In this document: positions 1-7,770 of the stretch, piece after piece
Layout: every line of letters starts with the position of its first letter
Position numbering within the stretch: the first letter of the stretch is position 1
IMG/VR virus record: IMGVR_UViG_3300019730_000004
Span: 1-33,224 of that record
Reading direction: 5' to 3' (one strand)
Source of the DNA: a virus
Length of the DNA: 33,224 bases
The notes under the pieces: generated by a model
Databases searched by the model: none
Told to the model about the DNA's origin: nothing
The model's input: only the letters and a program-made list of their open reading frames with translations
Made by a program: the position numbers and the translations under genes

Positions 1-123
1 GCTTAGCGTCATGACGGATGGTTCGATTCCTCCTGGGATATTACAATCATATAAAGGGGGTCTACGGACCTCCACTCTCCTTAAGCGATAGATTACACCA
101 ACCAACCAATAAAACCGCCTGTA
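1..123. repeat. Left copy of 123-bp terminal direct repeat
   Basis: The first 123 bases are identical to the last 123 bases of the window. This is either the overlap of a circular contig or a true direct terminal repeat of the virion DNA. It begins inside the anticodon stem of the tRNA-like element, so only the 3' half of that element lies at this end. It also carries a 7-bp hairpin at 56-73 (GGGGGTC / GACCTCC, loop TACG, one G-T pair) with no T tract, so it is not a convincing terminator. Confidence 0.95.
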
Positions 124-153
124 TGGGCGAATAAGAAAGCGAGAGCGGTATAT

Positions 154-348
154 ATGGAATTAATTGTATGGACAAACATGGGAAGGTCATTAATATTTAA
201 GAATGTAGAGAATTTTGGATTTCACACACAAGGATTTGAGTTTGATTACAGGGGCGAGAGCACAGGAGTAAACAGACATGCTAATTTTAATAATACGTGT
301 GTAGCAGGCTATGCAATGGCAGAAAGTGTAGACTCAAGTTGTAAGTAG
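154..348 (+). CDS. Small phage protein of unknown function (64 aa)
   Basis: First gene after the tRNA-like element. Function is not recognised. The protein is short and mixed beta-like, with segments such as SLIFKNVENF and a GVNRHANFNNTCVAGYA region that read as folded protein and not random translation. The ribosome site is weak (GAGAG, about 8 bases upstream), and an upstream ACCGC / GCGGT pairing (114-118 with 145-149) could fold over it. It lies 28 bases before the next gene on the same strand. Confidence 0.5.
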   Translation: MELIVWTNMGRSLIFKNVENFGFHTQGFEFDYRGESTGVNRHANFNNTCVAGYAMAESVDSSCK

Positions 349-376
349 TTTAGTCAGTTAGACAAGGAGAGATAAG

Positions 377-610
377 ATGACAGTATACAGAGCAACGGAA
401 GAAGCTATAAAGGAATCAATGAATATAATGCTGAAAGATGGCATGTTGGTTAAGATGGATAATGATAAGCCTTGCTCGTGTGTGATTGACTTTGATAAAT
501 GCATTCCAGAAGAAGAGGATAAGAAGAAAATTAACTGCATGAACTGCAAGAACGCCGGAGAACAGTGCCAGGAGTGCAACGGTGAGACTTATTACGAAGA
601 GGTGATGTGA
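377..610 (+). CDS. Cysteine-rich small protein, possible zinc binder (77 aa)
   Basis: Function is unknown. A helical N-terminal half (RATEEAIKESMNIML) is followed by a cluster of six cysteines in the C-terminal half (NCMNCKNAGEQCQEC plus CSC), in CxxC spacing that suggests one zinc knuckle. A GGAG ribosome site precedes the ATG. The TGA stop overlaps the next ATG by one base (TGATG), implying translational coupling with the following gene. Real by start signal, tiling and composition; zinc binding is inferred. Confidence 0.65.
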   Translation: MTVYRATEEAIKESMNIMLKDGMLVKMDNDKPCSCVIDFDKCIPEEEDKKKINCMNCKNAGEQCQECNGETYYEEVM

Positions 611-828
611 TGTGTAAACACGAAGACAAAAAGTTGATAGACTGGACATTCTCACATGGAATTCACACATCTACATACCAGTGTAATCAATGCGGTGACG
701 ATATACCAGTGATTGACGACCCTATAATATATAAATACGGGCAACCGATGGTTCAAGTTAATGGTGTAGTGATGCACAAAGAGGATTATGAGATAATCAA
801 AGAGAAGGAAAGGTTGATTGGTGATTAG
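610..828 (+). CDS. Small zinc-ribbon-like protein (72 aa)
   Basis: Function unknown. The N-terminal part carries CKH followed by H..H and a CNQC pair, a pattern typical of a small zinc ribbon; the C-terminal part is a charged helix. I place the start at the ATG at 610, which overlaps the previous stop and has GAGGTG six bases upstream, not at the GTG one codon earlier. It ends directly against the terminase small subunit gene, so it is in the packaging transcript. Confidence 0.65.
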   Translation: MCKHEDKKLIDWTFSHGIHTSTYQCNQCGDDIPVIDDPIIYKYGQPMVQVNGVVMHKEDYEIIKEKERLIGD

Positions 829-1287
829 ATGGCAAAGCTAACTGATAAGCAGAATATGTTTGTAAAAGAATACTTGGTTGACCTTAACGCTACTCAGGCA
901 GCAATACGCGCTGGGTACAGCGAGCATACAGCAAAAGACATAGGTTGTGAAAACTTAGCAAAACCCAATATACAACAAGCTATACAGGAATCCATGGATA
1001 AGAGGGCGCAGAAGGTGGATATCTCAGCCGAGAACGTATTGCAATCTATTTTAGACATAAGAGATACATGTACAAGTAAGATAGGAATAACAAGTAAAGT
1101 AACTGGCGAACAACTTGGAGAGACAATGATTGATGTGAGTGGAGCATTAAAAGCTAATGAATTGCTAGGAAAGCACTTGATGCTGTTTACTGATAAAGTG
1201 ATTCAAGCTAACCTCAACCACGACATGACCGAGGAAGAAGCCGACGAAGTGCTTAAAAGATTTGGTGTGGACGGTGAAAAGCTGTAA
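829..1287 (+). CDS. terS: Terminase small subunit
   Basis: DNA-recognition subunit of the packaging motor, Terminase_2 type. The N terminus (LTDKQNMFVKEYLVDLNATQAAIRAGYS) is the hallmark of this family: a helix-turn-helix of about 45 residues that binds the pac/cos site. A central helical oligomerisation region and an acidic C-terminal tail (HDMTEEEADEVLKRFG) that would contact the large subunit follow. The length of 152 aa is normal. The start ATG follows the previous stop immediately. The large subunit gene lies 480 bases downstream, with one small gene in between, which is slightly unusual. Confidence 0.93.
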   Translation: MAKLTDKQNMFVKEYLVDLNATQAAIRAGYSEHTAKDIGCENLAKPNIQQAIQESMDKRAQKVDISAENVLQSILDIRDTCTSKIGITSKVTGEQLGETMIDVSGALKANELLGKHLMLFTDKVIQANLNHDMTEEEADEVLKRFGVDGEKL

Positions 1288-1322
1288 TAATATGCAACAA
1301 TCAATGTATGTTCATGTATGAA

Positions 1323-1346
1323 GTGCTAAGATTTTCGGCTTAGTAC
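1323..1346 (+). other. Hairpin between terS and the next gene
   Basis: GTGCTAAG at 1323-1330 pairs with CTTAGTAC at 1339-1346 (8 bp including one G-T, 8-base loop). It lies in the 98-base gap after terS. It is followed by AATAAATC and not a T tract, so a role as RNA processing site or weak pause is as likely as termination. Confidence 0.4.
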
Positions 1347-1385
1347 AATAAATCGTGAATATTTGTGTATAAAAGGAGAATAACT

Positions 1386-1769
1386 ATGATTATCAGCAGC
1401 AGAACATACGATAAAATGCACAAAAAGATAATGGAGCTTACGGAAGAGAAGTTTAAATTGAGTGACCATAATGATTCTTTGGAACTGGAAATAAAATTAA
1501 TGAAAGATGAACATATTAAACCATCGAGAGAACAGCTACTGGAAGTTTTAGAGTGGAAAGATAGTGTTATTGAAAAGTTTGAGCGTGAGTGCGCTGAATT
1601 AAGGGCGTTAAACCAACTTAGTAAATGTTCGGAAATAAACGAAAAGGTAAGACGCTGTTCACTTGAAATATCAGCACTCAGACAAATATTAGCGCATAGA
1701 GGAAACTTTTCAAAATCAACAATAGATTACATAGAAACAAAACTCAAAGAACTGGGTTGGGAAGAATGA
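1386..1769 (+). CDS. Coiled-coil protein of unknown function inserted between terS and terL (127 aa)
   Basis: Not recognised. The sequence is highly charged and helical almost throughout, with two long predicted coiled-coil segments (about residues 7-45 and 58-105). The start is the ATG at 1386, seven codons inside the longest frame, because AAAAGGAGA lies just upstream of it. The stop overlaps the terL start (ATGA), so the two are probably co-translated. A packaging accessory role is only inferred from position. Confidence 0.7.
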   Translation: MIISSRTYDKMHKKIMELTEEKFKLSDHNDSLELEIKLMKDEHIKPSREQLLEVLEWKDSVIEKFERECAELRALNQLSKCSEINEKVRRCSLEISALRQILAHRGNFSKSTIDYIETKLKELGWEE

Positions 1770-3226
1770 ACAAGAAAGAACTAGCCAAAGCCATACTGGT
1801 TAAGCAGAGTGCGAACGCTAAGAAGGATTACTACTCATACGTCAAGTATGTGCATGATGATTATGAGGAAAACAAGCACGGAAAGTACATAGCAGAAAAG
1901 ATAGATCAAGCCTTTAAGCGAAGAGATAATATGCTTAAGGGCTTAGAGCCTGTAGAGAATCAATATCTTATGTTCTCAATGCCACCAAGACACGGCAAGA
2001 GTATGCATATCACTGAAACCCTTCCATCATGGGCTATGAGCAAGTATAAGAAGTTCAAATGCATCATGACAGCCTACAGTTCAACACTGGCGCATGACTT
2101 TGCAAGGTCTAATGTTAAGAAGTTGGAAGAAAAGAACGTATTTGGTGCAAAGGTACAGACGGATAACCAAGAGCGTACATATATGGACAACGGTTCTGAA
2201 TGTATAAAAGCTGGTATACTAGGTGGGATTACTGGTAAAGGTGCACACTTGTTGATTATAGATGACCCTATAAAGACAGCAGAAGAAGCGAGGTCAGAGG
2301 TTCACAGGGAAAAGGTATGGCGAGAATGGATTAGTTCACTGTCTACACGTCTTGAGCAAGCAGCAATAGTTATAGTGATAATGACACGGTGGCACGAAGA
2401 TGATCTGTGCGGTCGATTGCTTAACAATGAATACGCAAAGCCTCTTCCATGGCAAGTTGTTAACTTACCGCTAGAAGCCGAAAAAGATGATGTACTAGGT
2501 AGAAAGCCTGGGGAACCGTTATGGCCAGAGAGATACGGCTATGACTTTATTGAGATAAGAAAGAGATATCCGGAAGACTTTAACGCACTGTACCAAGGCA
2601 GACCAACGAGCGCAGAAGGTAATATGATAAAGCGTGAATGGTTGGAGCGTGACGAAGCGTGGTATGACTATACAAGGGAATTTGTTGATAAACTACCAAT
2701 ACTCTGTATGAGTGTAGACGCAACATTCAAGGACACATCAAAGAGTGATAAAGTGGATATACAGGTTTGGGGTAAATTAGGTAACAATTTCTATTTGGTT
2801 GACTCAGTAAATGCACGCATGGATTTTCTTGCGACTTTGCAAGCTATACGTAACTTAGTGGCAGAATATCCCAAAATAGGAATGAAATTCATAGAAGATA
2901 AAGCTAATGGATCAGCAATCATAACGACACTTGCTAAAGAGTTAACTGGAATAGTTCCGGTAAATCCTTTGGGTGGTAAAGAGGCAAGGTTGCAAGCGGT
3001 ACTACCATATCTTGTGTCTAATGTAAGGTTGCCGAGAAATAAAGCATTTGTAAAGAATATACTAGAAGAGTGGTATGCTTTTCCAAATGGATCTCATGAC
3101 GATGCAGTTGATTCAATGACGCAAGCTATAACAAAGCTGATGCATTATTATGGCGAAAAAAGAGAAGAGAACAAGCCTAGAGAACATAAATACACCGAAA
3201 CAATGACAAAGTGGTCTGTATATTAA
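1766..3226 (+). CDS. terL: Terminase large subunit (packaging ATPase and nuclease)
   Basis: Motor that pumps DNA into the prohead and cuts the concatemer. With the start at 1766 (ATGA overlap with the upstream gene) it is 486 aa, a normal length. Walker A is PPRHGKS at about residues 73-79, Walker B LLIIDDP at about 162-168, and the coupling segment MTRWHEDD at about 206-213. The RNase H-like nuclease domain shows SVDATFKD with its first acidic residue near 318, FIEDKANG near 375 and the last cluster SHDDAVDS near 443-450. All key catalytic residues appear present. The domain order and motifs match the Terminase_6/6C group. Confidence 0.96.
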   Translation: MNKKELAKAILVKQSANAKKDYYSYVKYVHDDYEENKHGKYIAEKIDQAFKRRDNMLKGLEPVENQYLMFSMPPRHGKSMHITETLPSWAMSKYKKFKCIMTAYSSTLAHDFARSNVKKLEEKNVFGAKVQTDNQERTYMDNGSECIKAGILGGITGKGAHLLIIDDPIKTAEEARSEVHREKVWREWISSLSTRLEQAAIVIVIMTRWHEDDLCGRLLNNEYAKPLPWQVVNLPLEAEKDDVLGRKPGEPLWPERYGYDFIEIRKRYPEDFNALYQGRPTSAEGNMIKREWLERDEAWYDYTREFVDKLPILCMSVDATFKDTSKSDKVDIQVWGKLGNNFYLVDSVNARMDFLATLQAIRNLVAEYPKIGMKFIEDKANGSAIITTLAKELTGIVPVNPLGGKEARLQAVLPYLVSNVRLPRNKAFVKNILEEWYAFPNGSHDDAVDSMTQAITKLMHYYGEKREENKPREHKYTETMTKWSVY

Positions 3227-3235
3227 GGAGGACGT

Positions 3236-3418
3236 ATGGAATATCTAATTGGAGCTTTAATCGTAGCTGTTTTATGGTTGATGTACGATAAGTATAGGCC
3301 GAAAACGAAAGCAAAGGAAACAAAGGAAGAACGAGAGGAAAGGGAAAAGCTAGAAAAGCATTATAGCAGCATGATGAACTATGATGTTGACAAGGCTTAT
3401 GGAGGTAAGAGCAAATGA
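3236..3418 (+). CDS. Small single-pass membrane protein (60 aa)
   Basis: The N terminus (YLIGALIVAVLWLMY) is one transmembrane segment, followed by a very charged helical tail (KETKEEREEREKLEK) that would lie in the cytoplasm. A strong AAGGAGG site sits seven bases before the ATG. The stop overlaps the portal start (ATGA). Function unknown; the position between terL and portal could fit an inner-membrane or DNA-entry accessory, but nothing in the sequence proves this. Confidence 0.7.
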   Translation: MEYLIGALIVAVLWLMYDKYRPKTKAKETKEEREEREKLEKHYSSMMNYDVDKAYGGKSK

Positions 3419-5166
3419 GCACATATAGTGGAAATGTAAAAGAGTGGGAGTGGTACGAAGCTGGTAAGAACTATAATACTAGGTTAGAGCCATCATACTA
3501 CGATCTTGTGGACATCAATTGGGACTTCTTCTATGGTAATCAGTGGGCTAATGCAGGACTGAGCGAAGATTTGCCACAACCTGTGTTTAACAACATAAAC
3601 AGATTTGTTACATTCTTTGTTGCTTTTATCATGTCGAGCAAGTCAGAAGTACGGTTTGAGTCACCTATAATAGATGATGATGATAATTCTGACGATGTAC
3701 TTAATCAGTCATGGAAAGAATTTGAGGAACGCGTAAAGTTAGTATGGAAAACTAAAAACGCATTGTATGACGGTGCTGTCACTGGTGACTACGTGGCACA
3801 TCTTAGGCTAGACCCAAGCGCAAAGCCTTATAATGGCGTATATGGAGAAGTGGTTGGAGAAATAGATCTGGATTTGGTTTCACCTACAAACCTATATGTA
3901 GCAAACCCTAACAGCGAGGAAAGTTTACAAAAGCAAGACTATGTTCAAATAGCGGGTCGTGACCTTGTTAAGAACTTGCAAAAAGAAGCAAAAAAACAAG
4001 AAGAGATCCAAGCTGATAATGACACCGAGGAACAAGCCGGACGATACGGCAAGATTGAAATGGATTCAAGCGAAGAGACAGATAAAGCAACTTATGTCAT
4101 TACGTATACCAAAAAGAAAGTGTCAGAGGAATACGACGAAGAGTACGAAGAGGATGGAGAAAAAAAGACACGTAAAGCTAAGAAAGAGAGAAAGACAGTT
4201 CATGCAACAAAATGCACAGCAAATGGATATATCTACAAGGATATAGATTTGGGCATAGAACTTTATCCAGTAGCGCATGGTAATTGGGAACTGCAACGGA
4301 ATACTTATCATGGTATGTCTTTTGTGCGTGGAGCGATACCAACACAAATATTTATCAACCGTGGTTTTGCTATGGCAATGTTTAACGTAATGACCGCCGC
4401 ATTTCCTAAGATGCTTTATCATAAAGATAAGATCAGTGGAATAAGCACGATGATAGGTGGACAAATAGGCGTGGAATTAGGGCCAAATGAAAGTTTAGCT
4501 GATGTAGCGAGATATTTAGAGCCTGGTAATATGTCAGGTCAAGTAGTTCAAATGATTGAGTTAGCTCAAACATACATGCAAGACGCTGTAGGTGCTAGTG
4601 ATTCATTGCTTGGTAATGTTAACCCAGAACAAGCATCAGGAGCTTCTATATCAGTTGCAAGCAAGCAAGCGGGCATTCCATTAGAGAATCCAGAAGCTAA
4701 CATGTATAACTGGCTAGAGGACATAGGACGCATTTACCTTGATATGGCGTCTAATCTGTATGGCGAAAGACCTGTAATTATGCCTACGGATGAAGGAGCG
4801 GAGGTTGTAGAGTTTGACTTTGAATCCCTTAAAGGTAAATACAAGAAGGTTAAAGTAAATGTCGGGCCATCTACATATTGGTCAGCACTTGCACAAAAAG
4901 ATACTATGGATAACTTGCTGATGAATGGTTATATTGAATTTGTTGATTACCTAGAGGGCATGACAGATGAATTTGTACCAAACAGGCAAGAAATGATTGA
5001 TAAAATCAAGGAGAAGCAGGCAGAACTAGAGGCGCAACAAGCGAAAGGCAAGTCAGTAGAGCAAGAGTTTTTAGCGCAATTGACACCAGATGAGCAACAA
5101 GCATTCTTAGCGCTACCAGAAGCCGAGCAACAAGCATATTTCGACCAATATCAAGGGGGTGTTTAA
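3415..5166 (+). CDS. Portal protein
   Basis: Dodecameric ring at the unique capsid vertex through which DNA enters and leaves. The call rests on position directly after terL, length (583 aa) and sequence features common in podovirus-type portals: an N-terminal FFYGNQW...LPQPVFNNINRFV region, a central acidic and basic insert (about residues 190-260, EEYDEEYEEDG then KTRKAKKERK), and a C-terminal Gln/Glu-rich helical barrel (about 520-583). The S-x-x-S-V-A segment GASISVASKQ is typical of portal stem regions. GGAGGT precedes the ATG. Confidence 0.9.
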   Translation: MSTYSGNVKEWEWYEAGKNYNTRLEPSYYDLVDINWDFFYGNQWANAGLSEDLPQPVFNNINRFVTFFVAFIMSSKSEVRFESPIIDDDDNSDDVLNQSWKEFEERVKLVWKTKNALYDGAVTGDYVAHLRLDPSAKPYNGVYGEVVGEIDLDLVSPTNLYVANPNSEESLQKQDYVQIAGRDLVKNLQKEAKKQEEIQADNDTEEQAGRYGKIEMDSSEETDKATYVITYTKKKVSEEYDEEYEEDGEKKTRKAKKERKTVHATKCTANGYIYKDIDLGIELYPVAHGNWELQRNTYHGMSFVRGAIPTQIFINRGFAMAMFNVMTAAFPKMLYHKDKISGISTMIGGQIGVELGPNESLADVARYLEPGNMSGQVVQMIELAQTYMQDAVGASDSLLGNVNPEQASGASISVASKQAGIPLENPEANMYNWLEDIGRIYLDMASNLYGERPVIMPTDEGAEVVEFDFESLKGKYKKVKVNVGPSTYWSALAQKDTMDNLLMNGYIEFVDYLEGMTDEFVPNRQEMIDKIKEKQAELEAQQAKGKSVEQEFLAQLTPDEQQAFLALPEAEQQAYFDQYQGGV

Positions 5167-5355
5167 ATGACTTGTGATTACTGCAAGCAAAATTTAGTGG
5201 TAGCCGATAATGAAATGATATCTGCAATTGATTCAACGGACGTATTCGCTAAACAAACTTTAGTGTGTGTTAATCCAAGATGTGAGATATACTCAGGTAG
5301 AGACTTAACACGTCCTGACCACGTAGCAAAGACAGTAGAGAATAAAGTGAATTAA
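5167..5355 (+). CDS. Small zinc-ribbon protein (62 aa)
   Basis: Begins MTCDYCKQN and has a second pair CVNPRC about 30 residues later, giving a CxxC...CxxxxC zinc ribbon. GGGGGT lies upstream and the start immediately follows the portal stop. Function unknown. It is the first of three consecutive tiny genes between portal and scaffold. Confidence 0.7.
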   Translation: MTCDYCKQNLVVADNEMISAIDSTDVFAKQTLVCVNPRCEIYSGRDLTRPDHVAKTVENKVN

Positions 5356-5365
5356 GGGGGCAAAC

Positions 5366-5521
5366 ATGGAGTATAGAGGTAAAAAGATATGTGCAATTGA
5401 AGTTTATAATGAAAATGATAATGATAGGGTGATAGCGAAATTGTGTGACAATTCACTAGAAACAACCAATGGTTATCAGATAAGGATCATTCCATACGTG
5501 CAAGAAGTTGACAATAATTAA
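5366..5521 (+). CDS. Small protein of unknown function (51 aa)
   Basis: A short reading frame with a strong AAGGGGG ribosome site five bases before the ATG. The protein starts MEYRGKKICAIEVYNENDND and ends in a beta-like stretch (YQIRIIPYVQEV). Not recognised. It fills the gap between the zinc-ribbon gene and the Com-like gene exactly, which supports it as real. A promoter overlaps its 3' end. Confidence 0.6.
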   Translation: MEYRGKKICAIEVYNENDNDRVIAKLCDNSLETTNGYQIRIIPYVQEVDNN

Positions 5522-5536
5522 AATACAGCGTAGAAT
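5508..5536 (+). promoter_or_regulatory. Sigma70-type promoter before the Com-like gene
   Basis: TTGACA at 5508-5513, 17-base spacer, TAGAAT at 5531-5536. The -35 is a perfect match and the -10 matches five of six. A transcript would start near 5543, within or just after the AGAGGT ribosome site of the next gene, so it would be nearly leaderless for that gene. Confidence 0.6.
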
Positions 5537-5547
5537 AGAGGTATAAG

Positions 5548-5742
5548 ATGGAAAATGAGAAGCACGGATTTAGAGAATTGAGATGCTCTAGCAAAAATTG
5601 CGTTTCTAATCCAAAAAAGAAAATGAGATCACCAATGTTGCTTGGTAAATCGCTTATGATGCCAGGCAGCATACTAGAGATTCAGTGCCCACGTTGCTCA
5701 ACGGTGACAAGGTTTGAATCTAAACCAATCGAACAAAAGTAG
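5548..5742 (+). CDS. Com-like zinc-finger protein (64 aa)
   Basis: The layout LRCSSKNC ... LEIQCPRCSTVTRFE resembles the Mu Com family: two CxxC-type pairs forming a zinc ribbon that binds RNA. Com activates translation of the mom DNA-modification gene; no mom-like gene is seen next to this one. A basic insert (NPKKKMRSPMLLGK) separates the two pairs, longer than in Mu Com. AGAGGT precedes the ATG. A terminator starts at the stop codon, so the gene may form a short transcription unit with the promoter at 5508. RNA binding is inferred from the family. Confidence 0.65.
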   Translation: MENEKHGFRELRCSSKNCVSNPKKKMRSPMLLGKSLMMPGSILEIQCPRCSTVTRFESKPIEQK

Positions 5743-5784
5743 AACGCCGGGAGCGTCATTGATTTAATCAGTGGCGTTCTTTTT
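5741..5784 (+). terminator. Intrinsic terminator before the scaffold gene
   Basis: AGAACGCC at 5741-5748 pairs with GGCGTTCT at 5773-5780 (8 bp), followed by TTTT. An inner helix CATTGA / TCAGTG strengthens the stem. It lies between the Com-like gene and the scaffold gene with no room for a promoter after it, so scaffold and capsid expression must read through it. Confidence 0.8.
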
Positions 5785-5819
5785 ATATGTCCCTACCATA
5801 GGACGAAAGGAGAACCACG

Positions 5820-6653
5820 ATGGAAGAACAAGGTAACCAAGCCGAAGTTATGAGTATTGATGACATTGAAATCTTGCCGGAAGGATTCAATGAGGAAACA
5901 GGCGAAATCGATGAAATAGAGGAAACCGCAGAGGTAGACACTGTAGAAGAGGCAGCCGAGACAGACGAAGAGGAAGTTGAAACGGAAGAGGAAACCACCG
6001 AAGCCGAAGAAACAGACACTAAGCTGTCAGAATTACTAGGATTTGAAGAGATTAAAGTTAATCACGAGACTAAAAGCGTTAATGAGTTAAGTGCTGATGA
6101 TGTTAAGGCAGCTATTCAAAAAGGTATGGCTTATGACGGAAAGGTTGAAAAAATCCAGGGTAAAATGAAAGAGGCAACAGAAATGTCCGGAAGATTTGAA
6201 GACGTTGCCAAACTATTTGAAATGGACACTAACCAATTGATTGAATCATTGGAACAACAATACTTTGATTTTGCAGCCAATAGGGACAAGCGAAATGTCG
6301 AAGATGTCAAAAAAGATTATTTGTCAGACAAGAAAACCAATGAACAAAAGATGATCGAAAAGTTTGTCGATAAGTTTCCAGGTGTAGATGCTGACAGCTT
6401 ACCGGAAGAAGTAAAAGAGTCTATGGCTTTAGGTGAAGACCTCGTAAATGCGTATGAAATGCATTTGAAGGGTGAAGAACTTAAAGGGAAAGACACCGAG
6501 ATACAAGCACTTAAGGATGAAGTCGCAGAACTCAAGAAGCAAGTTAAGGTCAATAAGCAAAACGAAAAGACCAAAAAGCGCGGCGTTGTTGGTAAGGTTG
6601 ACGGTGGCGAAGACATTAAAGATGATTTCCTTCAAGGACTATTTGGCGAATAG
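5820..6653 (+). CDS. Capsid scaffolding protein
   Basis: Internal assembly chaperone of the prohead. Evidence is position immediately before the capsid gene, 277 aa length and composition: an extremely acidic N-terminal half (runs of E/D/T at about residues 25-70), a helical middle, a coiled coil at about 215-250 (LKDEVAELKKQVKVNKQNEK) and a basic patch KTKKRG before a short acidic C-terminal helix. These are typical of scaffolds, whose basic C-terminal part binds coat protein. GGAG precedes the ATG. Confidence 0.87.
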   Translation: MEEQGNQAEVMSIDDIEILPEGFNEETGEIDEIEETAEVDTVEEAAETDEEEVETEEETTEAEETDTKLSELLGFEEIKVNHETKSVNELSADDVKAAIQKGMAYDGKVEKIQGKMKEATEMSGRFEDVAKLFEMDTNQLIESLEQQYFDFAANRDKRNVEDVKKDYLSDKKTNEQKMIEKFVDKFPGVDADSLPEEVKESMALGEDLVNAYEMHLKGEELKGKDTEIQALKDEVAELKKQVKVNKQNEKTKKRGVVGKVDGGEDIKDDFLQGLFGE

Positions 6654-6665
6654 GAGGAATAACAA

Positions 6666-7493
6666 ATGGCAGTTAATTTAGCAAAAAAATATCAAAAAGC
6701 AATCGATCAAGTTTATACACTGGGTTCACTAACAAAATCCGGCTTTGCTGGTAAGTTCGACTTTATTGGAGTTCAAACAGCTGTAATCTACACACTGACT
6801 TCACAGGCTCTTGGTGACTATACAAGAACTGGATCAGACAGATACGGTACTCCATCCGAACTTCAAGACACTATCCAAGAAATGACAATCTCAAAAGATC
6901 GTTCTTTCTCAATCACAGTCGATAAAGGTAACTATATCCAAGGTAACCTTGTAAAAACAACAGGTGCAGTTATTAAGATTCAAATGGAGGAGCAATTCCT
7001 TCCAGAGCATGACACTTATAACCTTACAGTGCTTGCGGCAGCAGCGGCATCAGCAGGACACACAAACACAGTAGCGGTTACAGCTGACAACGCTTATTCA
7101 CTGTTCCTTGATGGTCAAGTAGCGCTTGATGATGACAAGGTTCCAAGAAAAGGCCGTGTTGCGTATGTATCACCTACATACTACAAGTTCATTAAATTGG
7201 ATAACTCATTCATCCAGGCTTCTGATCTTGCAATGAAAACACTTATCAATGGTCAAGTCGGTGAGGTTGATGGAGTTAAGTTGGTACTTGTTCCTACTTC
7301 ATATCTACCAGCTAGTACATCATTTATCATGACTCAACCAAAAGGTAACGTTGCACCAATGCAACTAGAAGAAATCAAAACTCATGACTGTCCTCCTGGA
7401 ATCTCAGGTGCGCTCATTGAAGGCCGTTTCATCTATGACGCATTTGTAATGGCTCAAAAAGAAGTCGGCTGCTACCAACACTTGATCGCATAG
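6666..7493 (+). CDS. Major capsid protein
   Basis: Forms the icosahedral shell, probably with an HK97-type fold. Support: directly downstream of the scaffold with AGGAGG before the ATG, 275 aa, compact N-terminal arm and strand/helix pattern seen in small podovirus coat proteins, and codon use richer in C and fewer rare codons than its neighbours, as expected of the most highly expressed gene. The GQVGEVDGVKLVLVPTSYLP segment is typical of the capsid A-domain of this class. No protease gene is present. Confidence 0.88.
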   Translation: MAVNLAKKYQKAIDQVYTLGSLTKSGFAGKFDFIGVQTAVIYTLTSQALGDYTRTGSDRYGTPSELQDTIQEMTISKDRSFSITVDKGNYIQGNLVKTTGAVIKIQMEEQFLPEHDTYNLTVLAAAAASAGHTNTVAVTADNAYSLFLDGQVALDDDKVPRKGRVAYVSPTYYKFIKLDNSFIQASDLAMKTLINGQVGEVDGVKLVLVPTSYLPASTSFIMTQPKGNVAPMQLEEIKTHDCPPGISGALIEGRFIYDAFVMAQKEVGCYQHLIA

Positions 7494-7503
7494 AGGTGAT
7501 TAA

Positions 7504-7704
7504 ATGATTAAGATGCAAAAAGGTGACCATATCGTTGAATGTATCCCACTTGTTAAGAACGTCTGGGAACGTGAAGGATACAAAGAGGTTACCGCAGAAA
7601 TCACAGTTGAAGAAATGAAATCAGAACTTAAGGCTAAAGGTGTAGAATTCCACCATAAGCTAGGCGCTGACAAAGTAAAACAACTGTACAAAGAGAATAT
7701 GTAG
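7504..7704 (+). CDS. HeH/LEM-domain head protein (66 aa)
   Basis: The C-terminal half (TVEEMKSELKAKGVEFHHKL then LGADKVKQLYKEN) is a helix-extended-helix LEM-like motif often found on small phage head proteins just after the capsid gene. The N-terminal half may be a small beta region. AGAGGT precedes the ATG. A strong terminator follows nine bases after the stop, so this closes the scaffold-capsid unit. A head-completion role is inferred from position. Confidence 0.7.
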   Translation: MIKMQKGDHIVECIPLVKNVWEREGYKEVTAEITVEEMKSELKAKGVEFHHKLGADKVKQLYKENM

Positions 7705-7712
7705 CCTATACC

Positions 7713-7750
7713 ATAGGGCGCTGTACTTAACCGTATGGCGTCCTATTTTT
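7713..7750 (+). terminator. Intrinsic terminator after the capsid block
   Basis: ATAGGGCGC at 7713-7721 pairs with GCGTCCTAT at 7738-7746 (9 bp with one G-T, 16-base loop), followed by TTTT. It separates the scaffold/capsid/HeH genes from the tail genes and would keep capsid transcripts in excess over tail transcripts. Confidence 0.85.
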
Positions 7751-7770
7751 CTTAGTAAAGGAGTGATATT

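Noticed and set aside
56-73. Terminator after the tRNA-like element
   Set aside because: The GGGGGTC / GACCTCC hairpin is stable but is followed by ACTCTCCTTAAG, not a T tract.
607-609. GTG start for the second zinc-ribbon-like gene
   Set aside because: The ATG at 610 is better spaced from GAGGTG and overlaps the previous stop.
4123-4464. Minus-strand frame inside the portal gene
   Set aside because: Antisense of a convincing portal gene. Cys/Phe/Leu-rich translation typical of a shadow frame.
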